Assembly (NCBI GenBank): GCA_034439955.1
Contig: JAWXBJ010000239.1
Location: forward strand, 1 to 12,905
Length of the DNA: 12,905 nucleotides
From: UBA7672 sp034439955
GTDB taxonomy: Bacteria; Pseudomonadota; Alphaproteobacteria; Caulobacterales; Hyphomonadaceae
Reading direction: 5' to 3'
The notes under the pieces were generated by a model. It saw only the letters and a program-made list of their open reading frames with translations, did no database searches and was not told the DNA's origin. A program made the translations under genes and the position numbers. The stretch's first letter is position 1. Each line of letters opens with the position of its first letter. Positions 1-6,436 of this stretch are shown in pieces.

Positions 1-1055
1 AAGGCGGTGTCGGCGTACCGTCCGAGGTCGATCCCCTGGGCCGGCTGAATGAGAATGAAGGCAAGCGGCAGCAGGTAGACGAGCTGCAGGCCGATCTGCG
101 AGAGCAGCACGGGATCGCGCCTCAGAAGCCGCAATTCCTTGCGGATCACCGACATCGACAGCCCGCCGCGCAGATTGTTGACACGCGCGTCGAGCCGCCG
201 CCGCCGCGACGATCCCGATGCGGAAGCCGCCGCAGCGTCCTCGACGAAGCGGCGACTGAAGACGAAGACGCCAAGCGGAAAGAGCAGGACGCAGAAAGCG
301 ATCCACAGGATGAGTGCGCCAAGGTCTCCTGCGGCGGCGCTGGCGGGAATGAACCAGGGCGCCCCGGTGTCGAGATCGAGAGCCCCGATCGCCAGCATCA
401 TGTCTTCGGCGGACTGGCTACGCCGCCCGGTGATGTTGAAATACTGGAATGCAAGAAAGACGGCGCCGCCCGCGAATGCGCTGACCAGCTGGGCGATGGT
501 GCGGGTGCGTTTCGCCCCGATTGCGCGAAACAGCAGGGTGACAACCAGCAGGGCGATCCCCGTCGCGGCGAAAGCGAGACCCAGCACGACCAGAATGCCT
601 GACAGCCAGAGCGGTGAACTGAAAATGGCCAGCCAGATGAGAGGGACGCCGAGCAGACCCATGTAGAGCGGCAGGGCGCCAATCGCGATCGAAGCCGTGC
701 GGACGATGAGGACGGTCCACGGGGTGAGGGGCGAGGACAAAAGGAGGTCGAGGTCATTGCGCGTGTAGATCGCATCGACGACCCCCAGAATGGCCTGGCT
801 GGTCATCACCGACGCCATGAAGGCGAGGCCGAGGCTGACGAAGATCAGAACGGGTCCGGTGTAGGGTGTGTCGCCGAGCGGGGGCGGCGGAAGGGCGGGT
901 CCCAGAGCGCGCGCAATCAGGAAGGAGACGACAGCCCAGCCCGCCAGAAGCGCGAGGGCGATGATGAGGCCCGTCTTGGGACCGAGCTTTCCCCGTCGCC
1001 AGACCAGCCGCAATTCATGCCGCATCAGCCAGAGCGCGCTTCCGGGCCGGTTCAC
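1..1055 (-). CDS. ABC transporter permease, ABC-2 type (partial, runs off left edge)
   Basis: Membrane subunit of an ABC exporter, probably working with the ATPase encoded just upstream in the same direction. The reading frame is open for about 351 codons from a GTG at 1055 to the window edge, so the C-terminal part is missing. That GTG overlaps the ATPase stop codon (GTGA), which suggests translational coupling, and the N-terminus VNRPGSALWLMRHELRLVWR is typical of such permeases. An ATG at 1025 is the alternative start. Hydrophobic segments lie at about residues 30-50 and in several later stretches, including the run around VLIFVSLGLAFMASVM. The cytoplasmic motif DLDLLLSSPLTP is typical of ABC-2-type permeases, whose members often carry LLLS-P there. 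A charged, Arg-rich linker (SSRRRRLDARVNN) separates the first membrane block from a second block that starts MSVIRKELRLLRRDP. The substrate cannot be told. The family call is confident; the transported compound is unknown. Confidence 0.8.
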   Translation of the reverse strand, partial: MNRPGSALWLMRHELRLVWRRGKLGPKTGLIIALALLAGWAVVSFLIARALGPALPPPPLGDTPYTGPVLIFVSLGLAFMASVMTSQAILGVVDAIYTRNDLDLLLSSPLTPWTVLIVRTASIAIGALPLYMGLLGVPLIWLAIFSSPLWLSGILVVLGLAFAATGIALLVVTLLFRAIGAKRTRTIAQLVSAFAGGAVFLAFQYFNITGRRSQSAEDMMLAIGALDLDTGAPWFIPASAAAGDLGALILWIAFCVLLFPLGVFVFSRRFVEDAAAASASGSSRRRRLDARVNNLRGGLSMSVIRKELRLLRRDPVLLSQIGLQLVYLLPLAFILIQPAQGIDLGRYADTA

Positions 1056-1849
1056 GCCGTCGAATCCGAAAGGACGCTGACCGGCGCCTCGGCTGGCGCG
1101 GCGACCAGGGAAAGAAAGACATCCTCGAGAGACTGACCGGCCGCTCCGGCGCGCGCGCGAAGGTCTTCGAGGTTTCCCTCGATCAGCAGCTTGCCGTCCC
1201 GGATAATGCCGATGCGGTCGGCCATGCGCTCGGCGACTTCCAGGATATGCGTGGTCAGGATCACCGCCGCGCCGTCCTCGATGCGCTTGCGCAGCATGTC
1301 CTTGACCAGCCGGGAGGCGGCGGCGTCGAGACCGGTCAGCGGTTCGTCGAGCATCAACAGGCTCGGATGGTGGATCAACGCGCCGGCGAGCACTGCCTTC
1401 TGTTTCATGCCGCGCGAGAAGGTTTCGCAGCGGTCATTGCGATTGTCCCACAAGCCGAGCGTCCGCAGGAGATCTTCGGCGCGTGCGCGGGCCGTGCCGG
1501 CATCGATGCCCCAGAGGCCGGCGACGAATTCAAGATACTCCCAGACGGTCAGCTTGTCGTAAAGCATGGGTTCGTCCGGCAGCCAGGCGATCATCTGCTT
1601 GGCCGCGACCGGATCGGCCCGGGCGTCGACCCCGAACACTTCGATGACGCCGCGGTCGGCCGACAGCAATCCGGCGATCATGCGCAATGTCGTGGTCTTG
1701 CCCGCTCCGTTGGGCCCCAGCAAGGCATAGAGTTCGCCGGCCCGCACGTCGAAGCCGATCTGATCGACGGCCAGCTTGCCGCCATAGCTCTTGGCGAGAC
1801 CGCTGACCCGGAGCGCGGGCACGGGCGTTTCATCCGACGCAATCGTCAA
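1052..1849 (-). CDS. ABC transporter ATP-binding protein
   Basis: Cytoplasmic ATPase that powers the neighbouring permease. Counting from the start chosen here (265 residues), Walker A is GPNGAGKTT at 45-53, the signature is FSRGMKQK at 144-151, Walker B is SLLMLDEP at 163-170 and the switch histidine is H201 in LTTHILEV. In place of the usual Q-loop glutamine the sequence reads WLPDEPMLYDKLT (about 89-101). The C-terminal DVFLSLV is common in CcmA-like (COG1131) exporter ATPases. I chose the TTG at 1849 because GGGGA lies 6 nt upstream and homology-like sequence (PALRVSGLAKSYGG) begins right after it. The frame stays open to an ATG at 1978, but that extension would be translated through a terminator hairpin and looks non-coding. 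The stop overlaps the permease start by 4 bp, so the two form an operon. The substrate is unknown. Confidence 0.88.
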   Translation of the reverse strand: MTIASDETPVPALRVSGLAKSYGGKLAVDQIGFDVRAGELYALLGPNGAGKTTTLRMIAGLLSADRGVIEVFGVDARADPVAAKQMIAWLPDEPMLYDKLTVWEYLEFVAGLWGIDAGTARARAEDLLRTLGLWDNRNDRCETFSRGMKQKAVLAGALIHHPSLLMLDEPLTGLDAAASRLVKDMLRKRIEDGAAVILTTHILEVAERMADRIGIIRDGKLLIEGNLEDLRARAGAAGQSLEDVFLSLVAAPAEAPVSVLSDSTA

Positions 1850-1947
1850 CGGCTTTCCCCGAAGGTGTGAGATGTGTCTTGAAGCCCGGATCGTGTCTAG
1901 CTGCAAGCCGTGGCGGACATCGGGCAAGGGACCGGGCAAAATGAAAC

Positions 1948-1971
1948 AGGCGGGCTCCGAGGAACCCGCCT
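1948..1971 (-). terminator. Hairpin terminator of the copper/haem monooxygenase-like gene
   Basis: AGGCGGG (1948-1954) pairs with CCCGCCT (1965-1971). After one C/A mismatch, TCC pairs with GGA, closing a small loop. Read on the minus strand, the stem is followed by GTTTCATTTTG, a modest T-rich tract. It lies about 57 nt past the stop at 2028, the expected place for a rho-independent terminator of that gene. It also sits between that gene and the ABC exporter operon, arguing that the two are transcribed separately. Confidence 0.7.
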
Positions 1972-1988
1972 GCGTCAAAATTCGCTCA

Positions 1989-2036
1989 AGTCCGATTACT
2001 GGCGAGTCCGATTACTGGCGAGTCCGATTACTGGCC
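1989..2036. repeat. Three-copy 16-bp tandem repeat spanning a stop codon
   Basis: The unit AGTCCGATTACTGGCG occurs at 1989-2004 and 2005-2020, and again at 2021-2036 with the last base changed to C. The copy at 2021-2036 contains the last codons and the TAA stop of the minus-strand gene; the other two lie just downstream. Because 16 is not a multiple of three, the three TAA triplets (2030-2028, 2014-2012, 1998-1996 on the minus strand) fall in three different reading frames. The likely origin is slippage or local duplication of the end of the gene. Confidence 0.95.
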
Positions 2037-4013
2037 GACGCTCTGCTCGGACTGGGCTTCCTGGATCCGCCGGTTCACGAGCTGCGAGACCTGGGCCAGC
2101 TCCGGCTCCTGAAGGAAGCCGTCCTTGTCGAGGTCGAGCTTGTCGAAATTGGCCGCGAGCATCGCCCCCATCCGTCCGCGGACTTCGGTCTTGGCGACCT
2201 TGCCGTCGAGGTTGGTGTCCATGATGCCGATCGAACGCGAAGCGTTGAGCCGGGTCATGTAATCGGGCTTGCGGTTCGCCACGGTCTCGTCATTCCAGCG
2301 GAAGCTGACGGAGGTGTACTGCATCTCCTCGTGCGACTGCTCTCCCCAGGTGACCTTGATGGTCGGATCGGGGTTGGCCGGGTTGTTCTTCGAGTTGTCG
2401 TACTGATAGCGCGTGATGATTTTCGATCCGGCCGGCACCTGCACCGGCGTCGCGAATTCATAGCCGCGCTGCCAGTTGAAATCATATTTCGGCAGGGAGA
2501 CGATCAGCTCTTCCTTCTCGCCCGGCCTTTGCAGCGATACGGCGGCGTTCTCGCCGCGATAGTGGGCGTGCGGGAAGACCGAAAAGAGCGTCGCGTCTTC
2601 CGGGAAGGTGATGTAGGCGATCTCCTCGTGACGGGCGGCGTTCGGCTGGATCTCGATGCCGGCGTTGGCGATGACGGCCGACTGACGGATGATCTTCGGC
2701 GGGGCCTTGTCGTCGTAGAAATAGAGGCCGATGCGGGTGACGTCTGTCGTTTCCTTGCCATAAGGCGTGTAGTGCAGCTGGAAGCGCAGCGTCTGGCCCG
2801 GTTCGACCCAGGTGCCGGTGCCGTCCGGGGAAATCGTCGATTCAGCGCCAACCGCGTAACCGCCGACAGGCGACAGCAGGTGGTGGACAGCCTGGCGGTC
2901 GCCAACCTTGATGGTCGACGCCCTCAGCCACTTGCCCTCGGTGAGCGGGTTCTTGAGGGTCGGGTTCTGATAATCGACGATGCCCGAGGCTGGAACCTTA
3001 TAGCTGGGCAGGGTGAGCACGAGGTCGGGCGTTCCCAACTCCCACTCAGGCGCGACCTTGGCGTTGACCTTGAGAGGATCGGCGCCGGAACCGCGCGGGG
3101 CGCCGGCCTCGACCCAGTGAACCAGCGTCTGCTGTTCGGCCTTCGAGAGGTTCATGTCGTTGGCGAACTGCCCGACATGCGGATCGGCCTGGTAGGGCGG
3201 CATGCGATCGGTCCGGACCGCCTCGCGGATCATGGGGGCGAAACCCCTGACCGCCTCATAGCTGTTCATGGCGAAAGGCGCGATGCCGCCCTCAGCATGG
3301 CAGGCAACGCAATTGGCCGCGAGGATCGGAGCGATCTCCTTCTCGTAGGAGATGTTGACGAATTCGGCCTGGCGGTCGCGCTGCGGGAAAGCGAGAGCCG
3401 GGCTATCGAGTTTCGCCGTTGCAACGGTCACCGGCTTGCCGGCCAGAGCCTGGTCGAGGGCGTTCGTCAGATAGGCGGCCTTGACCTTGGCCTTCGGGCT
3501 GGACGCCGCAGCCGCGAAACGGTCGTCGATCGGCCCGTGATAGAGGACTTTCCAGGTCTTCGGATCGATCAGGAAGGCTTCGGCGACCTGGCTGACGCCG
3601 AGGCTCTCGCCAACAAGCTGCGCGCTGTCGAGCAGGACGGGAATTGTGAGGCCGGCGGCTTTGACTTCCGTTGCGATGGTGTCGCGGGTATCGGAGAGGC
3701 TGGAGTTCAGCAAGAAGAACTGGACGTTCTTCCCGGCATAGGCGGTCTTCATGGCTTCGATCGCCGGCGCGGCGTCGCGCAGATGCTGCGAGCCATTGGC
3801 CTGGGTGATGATGACGATGGCGGCGGAATTCTTGAAATAGCGCAGCTCGTGCGATTTCGACAGGTGATCGACGAGGCGGAAATTATCGACGATCTCCGGC
3901 ACCTTGGCGGCGGTGACAGTCGCGACCTGGACGGTCTGGCTGGTGGCGGAGACCCCAAGCAGGGCGGCGGCCGCGACGGTAGCCAGAGCGACGCTCAGGA
4001 TTCTCTTGTTCAT
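2028..4013 (-). CDS. Exported PHM-like copper monooxygenase with redoxin-like, cytochrome c and EF-hand domains
   Basis: A 661-residue multidomain protein, probably periplasmic. The start ATG at 4013 has GGGAGG 6 nt upstream, and residues 1-25 form a signal peptide (MNKRILSVAL, hydrophobic core, Ala-rich end). Residues about 40-195 resemble a thioredoxin/AhpC-like fold (IVIIT, VQFFLLN, IPVLLDS, AFLIDP) but have no cysteine. Residues 222-310 carry one haem c motif, CVACH (C235, C238, H239), with M271 in RMPPY as a candidate axial ligand. Residues about 320-570 match the two-copper peptidylglycine/dopamine monooxygenase core: H377-H378, H414 (LHYTPYG), H482 and H484 (PHAHYRG), and M564 (HEEMQYTS). 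Two EF-hands follow: DTNLDGKVAKTE (599-610) and DLDKDGFLQEPE (627-638). C235 and C238 are the only cysteines. By family knowledge the copper core would hydroxylate a substrate with O2, and the haem could deliver electrons; that role and the substrate are inference. It has its own promoter region and terminator. Confidence 0.85.
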   Translation of the reverse strand: MNKRILSVALATVAAAALLGVSATSQTVQVATVTAAKVPEIVDNFRLVDHLSKSHELRYFKNSAAIVIITQANGSQHLRDAAPAIEAMKTAYAGKNVQFFLLNSSLSDTRDTIATEVKAAGLTIPVLLDSAQLVGESLGVSQVAEAFLIDPKTWKVLYHGPIDDRFAAAASSPKAKVKAAYLTNALDQALAGKPVTVATAKLDSPALAFPQRDRQAEFVNISYEKEIAPILAANCVACHAEGGIAPFAMNSYEAVRGFAPMIREAVRTDRMPPYQADPHVGQFANDMNLSKAEQQTLVHWVEAGAPRGSGADPLKVNAKVAPEWELGTPDLVLTLPSYKVPASGIVDYQNPTLKNPLTEGKWLRASTIKVGDRQAVHHLLSPVGGYAVGAESTISPDGTGTWVEPGQTLRFQLHYTPYGKETTDVTRIGLYFYDDKAPPKIIRQSAVIANAGIEIQPNAARHEEIAYITFPEDATLFSVFPHAHYRGENAAVSLQRPGEKEELIVSLPKYDFNWQRGYEFATPVQVPAGSKIITRYQYDNSKNNPANPDPTIKVTWGEQSHEEMQYTSVSFRWNDETVANRKPDYMTRLNASRSIGIMDTNLDGKVAKTEVRGRMGAMLAANFDKLDLDKDGFLQEPELAQVSQLVNRRIQEAQSEQSVGQ

Positions 4014-4102
4014 CTATAGCCTCCCAGGGTGGATGCCATCGTGTGGCGTCTGCAGAAGACCGGGTGCACATCAGGACCGGGCACCGCCGCAGCAACCCAG
4101 CG

Positions 4103-4129
4103 CTTATACGAAAACACGTGTTCCCACAA
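4103..4129 (-). promoter_or_regulatory. Candidate promoter with embedded palindrome upstream of the monooxygenase-like gene
   Basis: On the minus strand TTGTGG (4129-4124) and TATAAG (4108-4103) resemble -35 and -10 boxes with a 15-nt spacer, shorter than ideal. The perfect palindrome AACACGTGTT (4113-4122) fills the spacer, the position expected of an operator. The start codon at 4013 is about 90 nt downstream. The rest of the 273-bp divergent gap (4014-4286) shows no gene; a matching promoter toward the plus-strand gene was not clear. Confidence 0.35.
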
Positions 4130-4286
4130 CGTGCTGACGGGGAAGTGACGGAAAGGCCGGATCAGGATTGCGCCAGAGAGCCTGACCTCGCGGCGGGAAG
4201 GGGGGCGCCTTTCGGGCCTTGCGGAAGTATGCTTAAATTGGTCGGTACGCTGCGGCTCGCATCGCGGTGGCTGGGTGTGTGGGGTT

Positions 4287-4739
4287 ATGTCGAAGGCTCT
4301 GCAGCAACAGGTGGCTACGGCGCGGGACGCAGGCGCGAATCCCGGCGACCTCCTGCAAGCCATCCTGCGCGACAAATACTCCTCCGACGTGGGATTGAGC
4401 CGATGGGTCCTGATCCTTCTGGCGTTCTTCATGATGCTGGTTCTTCCAGCCGTAGCGGCGCTGCTGTTCGCCGACGAGCTGGCGGACGTGCCCTGGCTGT
4501 CGGGGCTGTCCAAGAATTCGTACCTGCCGACGGTGACGGCCGCGCTTGCGTCCTTCGCGACGCTTTTTCTTGGCAAGCTGTTTCAGCTGCATTGTGACAA
4601 GCACAAGATCCTGGCCGCGCAGGTCATGCTTCTGACCGGCGATGTCGCGCACGCGGTCGAGGTCGCGTTCGGCAGCGGCAAGCAGAGCAAATTGGGGTCG
4701 GTACTTTCGGCGGCGGCCGGTGTGGTGTCGCCGAGCTAG
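4287..4739 (+). CDS. Hypothetical small membrane protein
   Basis: A 150-residue protein I do not recognise. Residues 39-61 (RWVLILLAFFMMLVLPAVA and on) form a clear membrane segment. Residues about 79-99 (YLPTVTAALASFATLFLGKLF) are a likely second one, so the protein is probably a hairpin in the inner membrane with both ends in the cytoplasm. The N-terminal 38 residues are polar. The C-terminal 50 (HCDKHKILAAQVMLLTGDVAHAV) are mildly amphipathic. The start is uncertain: I use the ATG at 4287, and a GTG at 4275 in frame adds four residues; neither has a strong ribosome binding site. It is followed after 112 bp by a larger anchored protein on the same strand, and the two may act together. Codon use is like its neighbours, so I think it is a true gene, function unknown. 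Confidence 0.65.
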   Translation: MSKALQQQVATARDAGANPGDLLQAILRDKYSSDVGLSRWVLILLAFFMMLVLPAVAALLFADELADVPWLSGLSKNSYLPTVTAALASFATLFLGKLFQLHCDKHKILAAQVMLLTGDVAHAVEVAFGSGKQSKLGSVLSAAAGVVSPS

Positions 4740-4751
4740 AGCAACTTGTCT

Positions 4752-4777
4752 GCGATGAGATGATCCCATCTGATCGC
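4752..4777. promoter_or_regulatory. Imperfect inverted repeat between the two orphan membrane genes
   Basis: GCGAT-G-AGATG (4752-4762) pairs with CATCT-G-ATCGC (4767-4777) around an ATCC loop: ten base pairs with one G/G mismatch. It starts 13 nt after the stop of the 150-residue gene. No T-tract follows on either strand, so it is a weak terminator candidate. It could equally be an operator, or an RNA hairpin that protects the upstream message. Confidence 0.45.
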
Positions 4778-4824
4778 GGGCTGATCCAGCGTTGGAGCGG
4801 GGAACGGCCGTACGCGCAAGCGCC

Positions 4825-4848
4825 GGCCGGGGAACAGGCCGGGGAACA
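4825..4848 (+). repeat. 12-bp tandem duplication over a ribosome binding site
   Basis: GGCCGGGGAACA occurs twice in direct succession (4825-4836 and 4837-4848), just before the ATG at 4852. The GGGGA of the second copy lies 6 nt from the start codon, good Shine-Dalgarno spacing; the first copy is 18 nt away. A related GCGGGGAACGGCC lies near 4798-4810. The duplication supports 4852 as the true start rather than the in-frame upstream ATG at 4792. Confidence 0.85.
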
Positions 4849-4851
4849 GGA

Positions 4852-6324
4852 ATGAGCAGAGCACCAGCGTCCCGCGCGGACCAGGCGACGTCTCCGGCGG
4901 AGATGCTGATCGACGAGATGAAGCGCGAGCGGCGCTCCTTCTGGAGCATCCTTTTCGTGTTCTTTCTCCTGCTGGCGGCCGTTGGCGGGCTGATGGTCTA
5001 CAACATGCAGAAGGTGAGAGACGTCGCCGCCGACGCTCAGAAGGACCGTTTTCGCACCATCGGCGAGACGTCGTCCGCGTTGAGCGAACTGCGCTCGCAG
5101 CAGAATGACGGCGCCGTCGCCCAGCGGGCCGTGGAAAACGACCGGCTTGAAGGGCAGAAGATGATCGCCGTCTTCCTGACGGCCACCCAGGCGCCCGCAG
5201 CAAGTCTCGAGACGGCGGCGGTCGACTTCTCGAAGAATCATTTCCTCGGACGCTCATTGAACATGTCGAGCGCCGCGCTGGTCTCGAAAGCGCTGCAGGC
5301 GCCCGCGCTTCCGGCGCCGTCTCGGGCGCTGTTACAGGCGGCGCTGTTCGACTGGAACAGCGACAAGGGCGCGCTGAGCGAAGATGGTCGGGCCAGGGAG
5401 ATGGCGGAGCTGCGTCCCCTGGCGGATCTGCTTCTCGCCGACCCGAATCTGGCATTCTACGGCCACGCCGCAATGGCCGCGCACCAGTTCCGGCGGGCGA
5501 GCAACAATGACGTGTACATGAAATGGGAGGGCGGGTGCAGCGAACTGGTCGATGCTGTCGATGCGGCCCTGTCCGATCCTGTCGCGCCGGCGTCCGCCGA
5601 TCCGACCGCAGCGGGGCTGAACCTCAACTACTGGCGCGGCCAGTGCCTGCGCCGCCATGGCGATACCGACAAGGCCCTGCTGGACTTTCAGCACATGATG
5701 AAATTTGCCGAAAGCGACGGCATTCCGCCGACCAACCCCCTCAAATTCCAAGCCTATCATGGCATCGGAACCGTCACGACGACGCTCCTGGAATCAGGCG
5801 GAGGCGCGAACGGACAGCGCGCGGCGGCGATCGCGGCCGCCAAATCCTATCTCGAGAACGCCGGCGATTTCCGGATGAGTTCGGGGATGACGGAAGTCGG
5901 CAAGATCAGTTCGACCGGAAACATGGGCTTCCTGTTTCTCAAGGAGACGGAGCCCGACAGGTATGTGAGGGCGCTCGAACACACGCAGAGGATAGACGAG
6001 GTCCACGCCACCACATGGAACCTTGTCGCCCGTCTCGTCGCGGCCCGCGCAGTTCTGGACGAGGGCCTGCCGGATGTCTTCACCGATGAGGCCTTGAAGC
6101 AGCAGGACGCGGCGATGCGCGCGAAGTATGGACCTGACCAGCTCAGGGAGATCGTTTTCCGCACGCTGGCCGAGCTGGCCTACCAGAAAGCCGGAACGCT
6201 GCCCAAGGTCGAACTCAGCAAGCTGCTGGACGAGGTCCATCATCCCGTGCTGGACGAGGCCGAACAGTGCATTGGCCAGAGAGACGCCTGCTATCGGAAG
6301 CTGATCGCGAGCGGGAGGGGTTAG
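4852..6324 (+). CDS. Hypothetical signal-anchored protein with probable helical repeats
   Basis: A 490-residue protein I cannot assign to a named family. A basic stretch (MKRERRSF, 23-30) followed by a single membrane segment at 30-49 predicts an N-terminal anchor, with the bulk in the periplasm. Residues about 52-105 are polar and probably helical, perhaps a coiled coil. The rest is alpha-helical; one segment around 256-286 (LNYWRGQCLRRHGDTDKALL) resembles a tetratricopeptide repeat. Four cysteines (C229, C265, C473, C480) would be outside the cytoplasm and could form disulfides. The ATG at 4852 is chosen for its GGGGA six bases upstream; an ATG at 4792 would add 20 Gly/Arg-rich residues of low credibility. 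It follows the 150-residue membrane protein on the same strand and converges with lepA, 112 bp away. A scaffold or assembly role would fit the helical repeats but is only a guess. Confidence 0.75.
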   Translation: MSRAPASRADQATSPAEMLIDEMKRERRSFWSILFVFFLLLAAVGGLMVYNMQKVRDVAADAQKDRFRTIGETSSALSELRSQQNDGAVAQRAVENDRLEGQKMIAVFLTATQAPAASLETAAVDFSKNHFLGRSLNMSSAALVSKALQAPALPAPSRALLQAALFDWNSDKGALSEDGRAREMAELRPLADLLLADPNLAFYGHAAMAAHQFRRASNNDVYMKWEGGCSELVDAVDAALSDPVAPASADPTAAGLNLNYWRGQCLRRHGDTDKALLDFQHMMKFAESDGIPPTNPLKFQAYHGIGTVTTTLLESGGGANGQRAAAIAAAKSYLENAGDFRMSSGMTEVGKISSTGNMGFLFLKETEPDRYVRALEHTQRIDEVHATTWNLVARLVAARAVLDEGLPDVFTDEALKQQDAAMRAKYGPDQLREIVFRTLAELAYQKAGTLPKVELSKLLDEVHHPVLDEAEQCIGQRDACYRKLIASGRG

Positions 6325-6436
6325 CGGCTCTTCTGTGCGTCGCGTTTCCGGCCGGGATGACAAACCGGGGATTCAAGGCGCCGGGCTACCAGATGGGCAA
6401 CCGTTTTCCGACAAGCACGACGTCGGCGAATAGCCT

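Noticed and set aside
1948..1971. The hairpin as a terminator for plus-strand transcription
   Set aside because: On the plus strand the hairpin is followed by GCGTCAAAATT with no T-tract, and no plus-strand gene lies upstream.
1989..2036. Tandem 16-bp repeats as a CRISPR fragment or iteron origin
   Set aside because: There are no spacers, the copies are directly adjacent, and one copy is coding; no replication gene or cas gene is near.
1791..4019. A 742-codon open frame on the plus strand across the monooxygenase-like gene
   Set aside because: It is the antisense shadow of 2028-4013, is rich in Arg/Gly/Asp/Val repeats without domains, and runs across the terminator and tandem repeat. High GC at third positions keeps the opposite frame open.
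4010..4949. Overlapping minus-strand frames across the divergent gap and the orphan membrane gene
   Set aside because: The translations are Arg/Pro/His-rich and unlike proteins, while the plus-strand frame has clear membrane segments.
6325..6436. Possible terminator or small RNA in the gap between the orphan gene and lepA
   Set aside because: I looked for a stem followed by a T-tract on both strands and saw only weak GC-rich pairings.
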